From positions 17,574 through 55,611 of the forward strand of contig NZ_CAAKOQ010000050.1 in assembly GCF_901212675.1 (NCBI RefSeq): a stretch of DNA of 38,038 nt, in the 5' to 3' direction. Made by a program: the position numbers and the translations under genes. This DNA comes from Olsenella uli. GTDB lineage: Bacteria > Actinomycetota > Coriobacteriia > Coriobacteriales > Atopobiaceae. The notes beneath the pieces are model-generated. The model saw only the letters and a program-made list of their open reading frames with translations. It made no database searches and had not been told where the DNA came from. This document shows, in pieces, positions 1 through 8,016 of the stretch (its first letter is position 1; each line of letters begins with the position of its first letter).

Positions 1-381
1 GGAGACGTGGTGGTAGCGGACGCCGTACCTCCTCACGGCCTCCAGCAGGCGGAAGGTGCCCTCGACGTTGGTGCGCAGGAACGGCTCGGGGTCCGCGATG
101 GAGTTGTCGTTGTGGGACTCGGCGGCGTAGTGGACGATGGCGTCGTGGCCGGGGACGACACTCTCGAGCAGCTCAGCGTCGCAGATGTCGCCCACCACGA
201 GCTCCACGCGGTCGGAGGGCAGCCCCGCGATGTTCTCCCTGTTACCGGCGTAGGTCAGCTTGTCCAGCACGGTCACGTGCACGTCGGGGTGCTCCCGCAC
301 CACGTAGTGCACGAAGTTGCTGCCGATGAAGCCGCAGCCGCCCGTGACGATGATGTTGTGGGGCTCGAACTCCTCGCTCAA
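1..381 (-). CDS. rfbB: dTDP-glucose 4,6-dehydratase, N-terminal part (partial)
   Basis: The reading frame starts at a TTG at 381 and runs open off the left edge (127 codons visible). I chose this start because AAAGGGG lies at 388-394, a good Shine-Dalgarno distance, and the protein then begins MSEEFEPHNIIVTGG. The N-terminal Rossmann motif GGCGFIG (about residues 14-20) and the AAESHNDNSI segment with the following TNVEGT are typical of the NDP-sugar short-chain dehydrogenase RmlB/RfbB. This cytoplasmic enzyme turns dTDP-glucose into dTDP-4-keto-6-deoxyglucose, an early step of dTDP-rhamnose synthesis. The catalytic Tyr-x-x-x-Lys lies beyond the window. Other extended SDR epimerases/dehydratases are possible, but the AESH segment favours RmlB. 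Confidence 0.85.
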   Translation of the reverse strand, partial: MSEEFEPHNIIVTGGCGFIGSNFVHYVVREHPDVHVTVLDKLTYAGNRENIAGLPSDRVELVVGDICDAELLESVVPGHDAIVHYAAESHNDNSIADPEPFLRTNVEGTFRLLEAVRRYGVRYHHVS

Positions 382-569
382 GTCTGTCCCCTTTCACTTG
401 GGTCTATTTTTCCACACGCAAAGGCCGGCACCCACCAGATCGGGCACCGGCATGCAGAGCGGCGCCCGGAAACCCAGGCACCGCGCAGCAACAAGAATGA
501 CTAAGAGATAGACGGCCGGCACTCGCTCAGACGCACGTTCCAGCAAGTAGTAAAAGACCAGCAATATGC

Positions 570-592
570 GCACGACGAGACAATCGTCGTGC
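570..592 (-). terminator. Hairpin at the end of the ATPase remnant
   Basis: A perfect 9-bp stem (GCACGACGA / TCGTCGTGC) with a 5-nt loop overlaps the end of the remnant at 592-843. There is no T-run on the minus strand after it, so it may only be a weak or factor-dependent terminator between this unit and rfbB. Confidence 0.4.
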
Positions 593-843
593 TAAGGGCT
601 CACGAGGTGCACGAGCGTGAGGTCCGCAAAGCCCCTGCCCGCGGGGGCCTCCCGCACGAGCCTCCAGCGGCGTATGGCGGAGAAGAACGCGAGGCGCAGC
701 GTCGCCGCGAGGGCGTTCTCGTCGTTGTAGGCGATGACGGAAGACGCGTCCTCGTGGGCGCGCTCCACGCCCGCGGCCACGGCGCCGGCGTCGCCGGCGA
801 CGAGCGAGGCGAGCAGGGCCTCGGACTCGCGGATGGGGCGCAA
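592..843 (-). pseudogene. Remnant of an AAA-ATPase-like / PD-(D/E)XK (DUF1703-type) protein
   Basis: An 83-codon frame starts at a TTG just after the stop of the upstream membrane protein. Its centre reads AYNDENALAATLRLAFFSA, followed by a REAPAGRGFADL segment. This resembles the junction in AAA-ATPase-like proteins where a YNDENSL-type stretch leads into the PD-(D/E)XK nuclease domain (a GKGF/GRGF-D strand). The whole ATPase part and the later nuclease strand with the catalytic lysine (the ELKW-type motif) are missing, so the protein is truncated at both ends. It is most likely a gene fragment. Translation as a short peptide is possible, because a GGAGG-like stretch lies about 15 nt upstream of the TTG. 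The family assignment rests on remembered motif similarity, not on a search. Confidence 0.55.
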
Positions 844-846
844 GAC

Positions 847-1200
847 CTAGCCCCAGCCTCCACCGAGGCCATGGTGCCTCCTATGCGACAGGTAGACGGC
901 CGAAGCGATCGAAAGCGAACCAAAGGAGACGACCGAGGACAGGTGGCGCCTCAGGTCGGGCCTGCCCGCGAGGCGGAAATCGACCTCGCGGCGAAGCCTC
1001 AGGATGTTGAGGACGTTGTTTCCGCGCGCGACGAGGGTCAGCACCGCTCCGTAGGCGAGGTAGTCGCCGGGCGACCTTACGAGGAGCAAAAGGGGAGGCA
1101 CGATGCCGCCGCACTCGAAGAAAACGGCCAGCGGACGCAGCGAAAACGACACGTCAACCAAGAGTCGCAGCCAAAACGAGGACAGACGCCCCCACCACAT
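847..1200 (-). CDS. Small putative membrane protein downstream of dnaE
   Basis: This 117-aa frame begins at ATG 1200 (MWWGRLSSF) and could be extended to a GTG at 1233. It ends 3 nt before the TTG of the ATPase remnant and starts about 50 nt after the dnaE stop on the same strand. The sequence alternates hydrophobic stretches (about residues 20-42, 45-60 and 85-103) with Arg-rich segments, and the codon use is GC3-rich like real genes here. No clear Shine-Dalgarno precedes the ATG. I recognise no family. Two or three membrane helices with a positively charged middle and a His/Gly-rich C-terminus can be seen. Co-transcription with dnaE is inferred only from spacing. A chance open frame in GC-rich DNA remains possible. 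Confidence 0.5.
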   Translation of the reverse strand: MWWGRLSSFWLRLLVDVSFSLRPLAVFFECGGIVPPLLLLVRSPGDYLAYGAVLTLVARGNNVLNILRLRREVDFRLAGRPDLRRHLSSVVSFGSLSIASAVYLSHRRHHGLGGGWG

Positions 1201-1251
1201 GCGGCCCGCCCGGCCCCGGCAGCCACGCGCCACCGGGGCCGGCCGGCCCGC

Positions 1252-4200
1252 CTACGCCACAATGGCCGTGCCGCGCTTGCCCATCACGTCCTGGAGGCGC
1301 GCCATGAGCATCACGTTCTTGGCGTCCACGCGCGTGGGCACCTCCATGCGCAGACGCTCGCCGGCGTTGCTCACCACGTAGAGCTCCACACGGTCCATGC
1401 CCGGGTGCAGCTCGAAGGCACCCTGCAGCCGCTCCAGCAGCGTGCGCGACAGGGCGCTTGGCTGCAGCATGACCTCGAGCGTCTTGGGCTTGTTGCTCTT
1501 CTCGGAGAGCTCGAGCGGCTCCACCGCGCTCGCGAGGAACTGGTCGCCGCGGTCGCTTCGGTCCACGCGGCCCATCACGCGCACGAAGATGTCACCCACC
1601 TGCTCGCCCGACTCGTCCACCTGGCCGGCCAGCACCGCCGCGCACTTCTTGTACGTCTTGGGGAACACGATGACATCAATCTCGTTCTCCATGTCCTCGA
1701 GCGACACGATGGCCATGGGGTCGCCGTTCTTGGTGGTGCGCTTCTGCACGCCGCTCACCATGCCCGCAAGCCAGATGGGCTTGTCGCTGCTCACGTCCAC
1801 GTGGCGCACCTCGCCCGTCACGCTGGTCTTCTCGTAGCCCGAGAGCACCTGCGTGATGGTGTAGTCGCGCGCCTTGGAGAGGGCGTACTCGTAGGGGCGC
1901 AGCGGGTGGTCCGAGACGTAGATGCCCAGCACCTCGCGCTCCTGCGCCAGCTTGAGCGAGCGATCCCACTCCACGCCGTCGGGCGCGGGCACCTCGTTCT
2001 CGAAGCCGGAGTCCTTGACATCGCCAAACATGTCGAACATCGAGACCTGGCCGGCCGCGCGGTCCTTCTGGCGCTTGGCCGCGGCGTCCATGATGTTGGC
2101 CGGGTTGTTCTTGTCGACGAAGCCCATGAGCTGCATGCGCGTGTAGCCCGTGGAGTCAAAGGCGCCTGCCTTGATGAGCGCCTCCACCACGCGGCGGTTG
2201 CAGGATCCGGGGTCGACGCGGTCGACCATGTCGTGCAGGTTCTTGAAGGCGCCGCCGCGCTCGCGCTCCTTGATGATCTCCTCGGCCACGCCCTCGCCCA
2301 CGCCGCGGATGCCGGCCAGGCCAAAGCGCACGCCCTCCTTGACGGCCGTGAACATGGTGCCCGACTCGTTGATGTCTGGCGGTAGGATGTCGATGCCCTC
2401 GTGGCGGCAGGCCGAGACGTAGTGCACGATCTTGTCGGTCTTGCCCGTGTAGCTCGTGAGCACGGCCGCCATGAACTCGTTGGGGTAGTGGGCCTTGAGC
2501 CAGGCCGTCTGCATGACCAGGATGGCATAGCCGGCAGAGTGCGACTTGTTGAACGCGTAGGACGCGAACTCGAGCACGTCGTCCCAGATCTTCTGGGCGA
2601 CCTCGCGCTTGTAGCCGTTCTTGACCGCGCCGTTCATCCAGTGGTCGTAGGTGGTCTCGTCCGAGCCGTCCTCCCAGTGGAAGACCGTGGACGTGAGCAG
2701 CTTGATCTTCTTCTTGGCCACGGGCTTTCGGATGCGCGAGTCGGACTCGCCCTTGGAGAAGCCGCACATCTCGACCGAGATGAGCATAACCTGCTCCTGG
2801 TAGACCATGGTGCCGTAGGTCTCGCCCAGGATGTCGTCGAGGCGCGGGTCATACGAGACGGCCGGCTCCTTGCCGTTCATGCGCTTGATGTAGGAGTCCA
2901 CCATGCCGGCGCCGAGCGGACCCGGGCGGTAGAGGGCGATGAGAGCGACGATGTGCTTGTACTCGGTGGGCTGCATGCCCTTGATCGTGGCCGTCATGCC
3001 GCCGGACTCGACCTGGAAGACGCCCGCCGTGTTGCCCGAGCCCAGGAGCTTGTAGATGGCCGGGTCGTCGAAGGGGATCTTGTCGAGGTCGACGTCGATG
3101 CCGTAGTTGGCCTTGATGTTGGCCTTGGCGCGGGAGAGCACCGTGAGGGTGCGCAGTCCCAGGAAGTCCATCTTGAGCAGGCCCATGTCGGCCACGGTGT
3201 GGCCCTCGTACTGGGTGATCTCGACGCCGCCCTTGGTGTCGAGCTTGGTGGGCACGTGCTCGTTCACGGGGTCGCGGCAGATGAGCACGGCGCAGGCGTG
3301 CACGCCCTCGCCGCGGATGAGGCCCTCGAGCGCCAGGGCGCTGTCAATGATGCGGCGGGCGTCCGGGTCGTTGTGGTAGGCGTCCACGAAGTCCTGCGAG
3401 AACTGGTCCTCCTTGCCGGGAACCTTCTCCATGGTGGACTTGAGCGTGGCGTTGGGCGCGGCGCTAATCATCTTGGAGAGGCGCTGGCCCATGTAGACCG
3501 GGTAGTCCAGCACGCGCGCGGCATCGTTGATGGCCTGCTTGGCCTTGATGGTGGAGTAGGTGATGACGTGCGTGACCTTCTCGGGGCCGTAGAGCTGGCG
3601 CACGTGCTCCACGACCTCGAGGCGGCGCTCGTCGTCGAAGTCCATGTCGATATCGGGCATCTCGGTGCGCTGCGGCGAGAGGAACCTCTCGAACATGAGG
3701 CCGTTGGAGAGCGGGTCGAAGGTGGTGATGTCCATGGCGTAGGCCACGAGGGCGCCCGCGGCGCTGCCACGGCCCGGGCCCACGCCGATGCCATTCTGCT
3801 TGGCCCAGCGCACGTACTCCTGCACGATCAGGAAGTAGGCCGCGAAGCCCTTGTCGCAGATGATCTTGTACTCGTACTCGAAGCGCTCCTTGATGCTCAC
3901 GCCGGCGATGGTCTGGGTGGCCCAGTCGTCGCCGTAGCGCTTGGCCAGGCCCTCCTCGCACTCGCGACGGAACTGGCTCTCGTGCGTCTCGCCCGGGTCG
4001 AGCAGCGGGAACTTGGGCAGGATCATCGAGTCCCAGTCGAGCTCCACGTTGCACTTCTCGGCGATTTCGAGCGTGGTGTCGCAGGCCTCGGGGCACCAGG
4101 AGAAGAGCTCGCGCATCTCCTCCTCGGTCTTCATGTAGAACTCCGAGCCCTCCATGCGCATGCGGTTGTCGTCGTCGACCTTGGCGTTCATGCCGATGCA

Positions 4201-5046
4201 CATGAGCAGGTCCTGCGTGGGGGCGTCGTCTCGCGTGAGGTAGTGGAAGTCATTGGTGGCGACCACCTTGAGGTCGAGCGAGTGGGCGAGGTCCACCAGC
4301 TGCTCGTCGAGCTGGCGGTCGGTCATGCCGTTCTCGAAGGTGAGGCCGTGGTCCTGGATCTCGATGTAGAAGTCACCGGGGGCAAAGAGCTCCTTGAACG
4401 TGCGGGCCCACTTGAGCGCCTCGTCGGGCTGGCCGTTCAGGATGTGGCGCGGGATGATGCCCGACACGCACGCCGAGGTGCAGATGACGCCCTCCGAGTG
4501 CTCGCGGAGCATGTCGAGCGTGGTGCGGGGCTTGTAGTAGAAGCCGCGCACCGCTGCGTCGCTCATCATCTGCATGAGGTTGACGTAGCCAGTCTGGTTC
4601 TTGGCGAGCAGGATCATGTGGTAGAGCTCGGGCTTCTTGTCGCGCGCGAGCGTGTTGTCCGGCGTGAAGTAGGCCTCGCAGCCAAAGATGGGCTTGATGA
4701 GCGGGGCGGGCTTCACCGTGTCGATGTCGCCGCCGGCGTCGTGGCAGGCGACGTCTCGCTCCCACTGGGCGTGGGCCTCGGGCTCGGAGTCGGCGTCGGG
4801 CTCGTGGATCTCGCGGCCCTTGGCATAGTTGTCCTTGTCGTGGAACCACTGCTGCCAGTCTGCCTGGGCGTGGTTGTACTTGGCCGCGGCAAGGTCAAGG
4901 TCGGGCACGCCGTACATGTAGCCGTGGTCGGTGATGGCCACGGCGGGCATCTTCTGGTCCACGGCGCGCTTCACCATGTCGGCGACGCGGGTGGCGCCGT
5001 CGAGCATGGAGTAGTCCGTGTGGTTGTGCAGGTGTGCGAAGGCCAC
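1252..5046 (-). CDS. dnaE: DNA polymerase III alpha subunit
   Basis: This 1264-aa protein is the replicative C-family DNA polymerase. The GTG start at 5046 has GGGGAG just upstream (about 5051-5057) and yields the usual N-terminus FAHLHNHTDYSMLDG. A PHP domain holds HLHNH (residues 5-9) and TDHG (39-42). The palm motif PDIDMDFDDER, carrying two catalytic aspartates, lies near residue 462. The fingers segment VFQVESGGM and the motif YRPGPLGAGMVD follow, and an OB-fold (KPIWLAGMVSG onward) starts near residue 1087. The length exceeds the E. coli enzyme (1160 aa), mostly through an acidic/His-containing insertion at about residues 55-110 inside the PHP domain. It acts at the replication fork with the beta clamp. 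No canonical promoter was found immediately upstream. Confidence 0.97.
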   Translation of the reverse strand: MAFAHLHNHTDYSMLDGATRVADMVKRAVDQKMPAVAITDHGYMYGVPDLDLAAAKYNHAQADWQQWFHDKDNYAKGREIHEPDADSEPEAHAQWERDVACHDAGGDIDTVKPAPLIKPIFGCEAYFTPDNTLARDKKPELYHMILLAKNQTGYVNLMQMMSDAAVRGFYYKPRTTLDMLREHSEGVICTSACVSGIIPRHILNGQPDEALKWARTFKELFAPGDFYIEIQDHGLTFENGMTDRQLDEQLVDLAHSLDLKVVATNDFHYLTRDDAPTQDLLMCIGMNAKVDDDNRMRMEGSEFYMKTEEEMRELFSWCPEACDTTLEIAEKCNVELDWDSMILPKFPLLDPGETHESQFRRECEEGLAKRYGDDWATQTIAGVSIKERFEYEYKIICDKGFAAYFLIVQEYVRWAKQNGIGVGPGRGSAAGALVAYAMDITTFDPLSNGLMFERFLSPQRTEMPDIDMDFDDERRLEVVEHVRQLYGPEKVTHVITYSTIKAKQAINDAARVLDYPVYMGQRLSKMISAAPNATLKSTMEKVPGKEDQFSQDFVDAYHNDPDARRIIDSALALEGLIRGEGVHACAVLICRDPVNEHVPTKLDTKGGVEITQYEGHTVADMGLLKMDFLGLRTLTVLSRAKANIKANYGIDVDLDKIPFDDPAIYKLLGSGNTAGVFQVESGGMTATIKGMQPTEYKHIVALIALYRPGPLGAGMVDSYIKRMNGKEPAVSYDPRLDDILGETYGTMVYQEQVMLISVEMCGFSKGESDSRIRKPVAKKKIKLLTSTVFHWEDGSDETTYDHWMNGAVKNGYKREVAQKIWDDVLEFASYAFNKSHSAGYAILVMQTAWLKAHYPNEFMAAVLTSYTGKTDKIVHYVSACRHEGIDILPPDINESGTMFTAVKEGVRFGLAGIRGVGEGVAEEIIKERERGGAFKNLHDMVDRVDPGSCNRRVVEALIKAGAFDSTGYTRMQLMGFVDKNNPANIMDAAAKRQKDRAAGQVSMFDMFGDVKDSGFENEVPAPDGVEWDRSLKLAQEREVLGIYVSDHPLRPYEYALSKARDYTITQVLSGYEKTSVTGEVRHVDVSSDKPIWLAGMVSGVQKRTTKNGDPMAIVSLEDMENEIDVIVFPKTYKKCAAVLAGQVDESGEQVGDIFVRVMGRVDRSDRGDQFLASAVEPLELSEKSNKPKTLEVMLQPSALSRTLLERLQGAFELHPGMDRVELYVVSNAGERLRMEVPTRVDAKNVMLMARLQDVMGKRGTAIVA

Positions 5047-5185
5047 GCGTCTCCCCTCTCGTCTATTGAAATCGAGGATACCGCGACGCGGACGCGTGGG
5101 CGTGGGCCCATATGTCCCGTCAACGAAAAAAGCGACCGCGCGGGATGGTACCGCGCACGCGATCTACGTGAGAATCGCAAGATGA

Positions 5186-5320
5186 CGTCTTCGCACTTTT
5201 GAGTTGTGAACGGTTTTTCCGCCTAGATTCAAGGCTCCTCAAGTACGTATCCTGGCGTTTGCAAGGCGGACCCGCTTCTCGCGGGCTATAATTCGTTCAC
5301 AACTCAAAAGTGCGAAGACG
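5186..5320. repeat. 27-bp perfect inverted repeat flanking a TATAAT box
   Basis: The arms at 5186-5212 and 5294-5320 are exact reverse complements over 27 bp, separated by 81 bp. The interior holds a perfect TATAAT (5287-5292, plus strand) immediately before the right arm and a small hairpin (CCCGC/GCGGG, 5271-5285). The nearest -35-like hexamer is TTGCAA at 5259-5264, but at 22 bp the spacing is too long, so promoter activity is uncertain. No target-site duplication flanks the arms. The element sits 140 bp upstream of dnaE. Transcription from the TATAAT would run away from dnaE toward the 3' end of the GGGtGRT gene. Confidence 0.85.
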
Positions 5321-5523
5321 ATAAATCCTGATCTTCCGGTAGATTGGCCGCGATCGGCGCGATGTGGCCTCGGGAGTGCCCCGGGAGGTTTCGCGGCAAC
5401 GTCCGGGCCGTGTCCAGCAGCGTTCGAGCCATGCACGGCAGCGTCCGGGCCGTGTCGCCACCAGGAAAAGATCGGCGGCGCGCCCGCAGAATCCCGGCAC
5501 AGGCCCGCGGCTCCGCCGCGGCA
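5321..5523. other. Intergenic stretch without a recognised gene
   Basis: Low-complexity GC-rich DNA containing a direct repeat, CGTCCGGGCCGTGTC, at about 5400-5414 and 5445-5459. I see no gene with coding-type structure here. Confidence 0.5.
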
Positions 5524-5556
5524 CAAAGAAAGCCGCCACCCCGAGGGGTGGCGGCT
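5524..5556 (-). terminator. Rho-independent terminator of the GGGtGRT operon
   Basis: The 12-bp stem AGCCGCCACCCC / GGGGTGGCGGCT is followed on the minus strand by TTTCTTTG. It lies 50 nt after the GGGtGRT gene. A second small hairpin (TAGGGC/GCCCTA, 5559-5573) precedes it. Confidence 0.85.
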
Positions 5557-5605
5557 CGTAGGGCGAAGCCCTATGGCCGAAAGCGAAGCACAATGGCCGA
5601 GGCGC

Positions 5606-6610
5606 CTACTTGTTGAGCGCGGCGTCCACGGCGACGGCGCAGGCCACAGTGGCACCGACCATGGGGTTGTTGCCCATGCCGATGAGACCCATCATGTCCA
5701 CGTGCGCAGGCACCGAGCTGGAGCCGGCGAACTGGGCGTCGGAGTGCATGCGGCCCATGGTGTCGGTCATGCCGTAGGAGGCGGGGCCGGCAGCCATGTT
5801 GTCCGGGTGCAGCGTACGGCCGGTGCCGCCGCCGGAAGCCACGGAGAAGTACTTCTTGCCGGCGGCCAGGCGCTCCTTCTTGTAGGTGCCCGCGACCGGG
5901 TGCTGGAAGCGCGTGGGGTTCGTGGAGTTGCCCGTGATCGAGATGTCCACGTCCTCGTGCCACATGATGGCAACGCCCTCGCGGACGTCGTCGGCGCCGT
6001 AGCACTTGATCTTGGAGCGCTCGCCCGTGGAGTACGGGATGGTCTCGACGACCTTGAGCTCGCTCGTGTAGTAGTCGAACTGCGTCTTCACGTAGGTGAA
6101 GCCGTTGATGCGGCTGATGATCTGGGCGGCGTCCTTGCCCAGGCCGTTCAGCACGACGCGCAGGGGCTCCTTGCGGGCCTTGTTGGCGTTGAGTGCGATG
6201 CCGATGGCGCCCTCAGCGGCGGCGAAGGACTCGTGGCCGGCGAGGAAGCAGAAGCACTGGGTGTCATCGCCCAGCAGCATGGCGCCCAGGTTGCCGTGGC
6301 CCAGGCCCACCTTGCGCTCCTCGGCGACGGAGCCAGGGACGCAGAAGGCCTGCAGGCCCTCGCCGATGGCGGAGGCGGCATCGGCGGCGGTCTTCACGCC
6401 CTTCTTGATGGCGATGGCGCAGCCGAGCGTGTAGGCCCAGCCGGCGTTCTCGAAGGCGATGGACTGGACGCCGTGCACGATCTCGCGCGGGTTCACGCCC
6501 TTGTCCAGGCAGATCTTCTCGGCATCCTCCAGGGAGGCGATGCCCTTCTCGGCGAGGACGCCGTTGATCTTGTCGATACGGCGCTCGTAGCCCTCAAACG
6601 AAACAGTCAT
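5606..6610 (-). CDS. GGGtGRT family protein
   Basis: This 334-aa protein belongs to the family named after its GGGTGRT motif, here at residues 260-266 in the context SVASGGGTGRTLHPDN. The ATG at 6610 has a GGGGAGGGG tract upstream (6615-6627). The sequence has no signal peptide and no long hydrophobic segments, so it is probably cytoplasmic. Cysteines at 34, 64, 90, 120, 121 and 203 are visible. The biochemical role is not established as far as I know. The gene lies 21 nt downstream of a NifU/IscU-like scaffold gene and the two share one terminator. This argues for a joint function, perhaps Fe-S related, and that link is inference. Family identity is confident; function is not. Confidence 0.85.
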   Translation of the reverse strand: MTVSFEGYERRIDKINGVLAEKGIASLEDAEKICLDKGVNPREIVHGVQSIAFENAGWAYTLGCAIAIKKGVKTAADAASAIGEGLQAFCVPGSVAEERKVGLGHGNLGAMLLGDDTQCFCFLAGHESFAAAEGAIGIALNANKARKEPLRVVLNGLGKDAAQIISRINGFTYVKTQFDYYTSELKVVETIPYSTGERSKIKCYGADDVREGVAIMWHEDVDISITGNSTNPTRFQHPVAGTYKKERLAAGKKYFSVASGGGTGRTLHPDNMAAGPASYGMTDTMGRMHSDAQFAGSSSVPAHVDMMGLIGMGNNPMVGATVACAVAVDAALNK

Positions 6611-6631
6611 GCGTGTATCCCCTCCCCTTCT

Positions 6632-7366
6632 CTACTCGGACACCGGGAACGTGCTGGCGACGGAGTGGGTCTCCTTGTCGGTGCGCGGGTCGATGTACTT
6701 GACCGCGGCGTCCCACTGGCCGTAGTGGCCCATGGCACCGGCGATGGCCTCCTCGGGCGTCTTGCCGTCCTTGATGGCGTCGGTGAACTTGCCGAGGTTG
6801 AGGTACTCGAAGGCGATGATCTCGTCCTTGTCGTTGAGCGCCATGCGGGTGACGTAGCCCTGGGCAAGCTCGAGGTAGCGGGCGCCCTTGGCCTTGGTGC
6901 CGAACATGGTGCCGACCTGCGAGCGCAGGCCCTTGCCCAGGTCGTCGAGCGAGGCGCCCACGGGCAGACCGCCCTCGGAGAACGCGGTCTGGCTGCGGCC
7001 GTAGACGATCTGGAGGAACAGCTCGCGCATGGCGACGTTGATGGCGTCGCAGACGAGGTCGGTGTTGAGGGCCTCGAGGATGGTCTTGCCCGGGAGGATC
7101 TCGGCGGCCATGGCGGCGGACTGGGTCATGCCCGAGCAGCCGATGGTCTCGATGAGGCACTCCTCGATGACGCCTTGCTTGATGTTGAGCGTCAGCTTGC
7201 AGGCACCCTGCTGCGGGGCGCACCAACCCACACCGTGCGTGAGGCCGGAGATGTCAGAGATCTCCTTGGCCTGGACCCACTTGCCCTCCTCGGGGATGGG
7301 CGCGGGGCCGTGGTATGCGCCCTTGGCGACGGGGCACATGTTCTCCACTTCCTTGGAATACTGCAT
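6632..7366 (-). CDS. Iron-sulfur cluster assembly scaffold-like protein (NifU/IscU N-terminal-like)
   Basis: The 244-aa protein starts at ATG 7366, with AAAGGAG at 7372-7378. An in-frame extension upstream is Arg-rich and non-coding in character, so I rejected it. The segment IETIGCSGMTQSAAMAAEIL (residues about 72-91) matches the Cys-containing loop of IscU/NifU scaffolds, where GCG-S-A-type residues bind the cluster. Other candidate ligands are C11, C49, C56, C70 and C106. It is longer than IscU (about 130 aa), with an extra C-terminal region. It is the first gene of the operon with the GGGtGRT protein. The pair probably handles an Fe-S cluster on a dedicated target; this is inference. No isc or suf genes are next to it. 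Confidence 0.8.
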   Translation of the reverse strand: MQYSKEVENMCPVAKGAYHGPAPIPEEGKWVQAKEISDISGLTHGVGWCAPQQGACKLTLNIKQGVIEECLIETIGCSGMTQSAAMAAEILPGKTILEALNTDLVCDAINVAMRELFLQIVYGRSQTAFSEGGLPVGASLDDLGKGLRSQVGTMFGTKAKGARYLELAQGYVTRMALNDKDEIIAFEYLNLGKFTDAIKDGKTPEEAIAGAMGHYGQWDAAVKYIDPRTDKETHSVASTFPVSE

Positions 7367-7777
7367 GCCTCTCCTTTCTTTTGGACGGGCCACGCAAGCG
7401 TGACCTGCTCCAACGGGCCGCGACGCAGTTCCCCGGCGACGCGACCTGCCTACGAGCCGCCGGCTCCCCAGCACGGCGGCACCGAAGAGGTCCGGACGCT
7501 TTCCCCGGCGGCCGAACCTCCACAGACGTCTTTACTGTAGCGCAAACCTTGGGCCCATTGGGGCCTCTCGTGCATGCAATATGTAACGTTTTCGCACGTA
7601 GATGGCGAGTTGTACACCGCTTGATGGGCAAGTGGGCAGGCAACTTCGCAAACGGGCTCTCCGTGAGATACGGCAGGCTCGCCGGCTTGTTGTACGAGAC
7701 GTCGCCCACGCCCAGGTACCTGAAGACGTCGAGCAGCACCTTGCCGCAATGCTTGAACGCAACGGCGCCATGGTGCG
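7367..7777. other. Intergenic region upstream of the Fe-S scaffold gene
   Basis: No intact gene is seen. On the minus strand around 7640-7760 a short stretch (KHCGKVLLDVFRYLGVGD, then a PYLTESPF segment) has coding-like composition but no start or recognised family. It may be a decayed gene end. No convincing promoter pair could be picked for the operon. Confidence 0.35.
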
Positions 7778-7899
7778 AAACGTGACAAATCATCCGGAAG
7801 GAAATGTGACGAGCAGCCGGCCCGCCCTGCCTCGCCTCGCCCAAAATGTGACAAATCATACGGAAGAAAACGTGACAAATCATCCGGAAGGAAATGTGG
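7778..7899. repeat. 24-bp repeats (AAACGTGACAAATCATCCGG type)
   Basis: A 24-bp unit of the form AAAYGTGACAAATCATMCGGAAGR occurs at 7778-7801, 7845-7868 and 7869-7892. Each array ends with a partial AAATGTG. The first copy is separated from the tandem pair by about 43 bp of GC-rich DNA. The units are AT-richer than the surroundings. They lie between the divergent Fe-S scaffold operon and the LacI-type gene. There are no spacers of a CRISPR type. Confidence 0.8.
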
Positions 7900-7907
7900 G
7901 CCCGGCA

Positions 7908-7990
7908 AGTAGGTAAACTATAGATAAACCGTACGCAGCATACGATATAGTCGCAAACGCCCGCGAGCGTGGCGATGCAGTTTACCTACT
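7908..7990 (+). promoter_or_regulatory. Inverted repeat AGTAGGTAAACT around the lacI-type promoter region
   Basis: AGTAGGTAAACT (7908-7919) recurs inverted at 7979-7990, with 59 bp between. GTAAAC/GTTTAC half-sites are common in LacI-family operators. The gene encoded 27 nt downstream is a LacI-family regulator, so autoregulation by looping between the two arms is plausible. A -10-like TATAGT lies at 7946-7951 between the arms, but no good -35 is visible. Confidence 0.5.
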
Positions 7991-8016
7991 GCGTCACCTG
8001 CAACCGAGGAGCCCCC

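Noticed and set aside
2401..5202. Very long plus-strand open frame opposite dnaE
   Set aside because: It is the antisense image of the GC3-rich dnaE gene. It has no domain, is Val/His/Leu/Ala-rich low-complexity, and dnaE is unambiguous.
5259..5292. A full plus-strand promoter TTGCAA...TATAAT
   Set aside because: The spacer is 22 bp, too long for a normal sigma-70-type promoter. Only the -10 is convincing.
7778..7899. Possible CRISPR or iteron origin
   Set aside because: There are only three 24-bp units, one displaced, with no spacers, no replication-initiator gene and no DnaA-box cluster.
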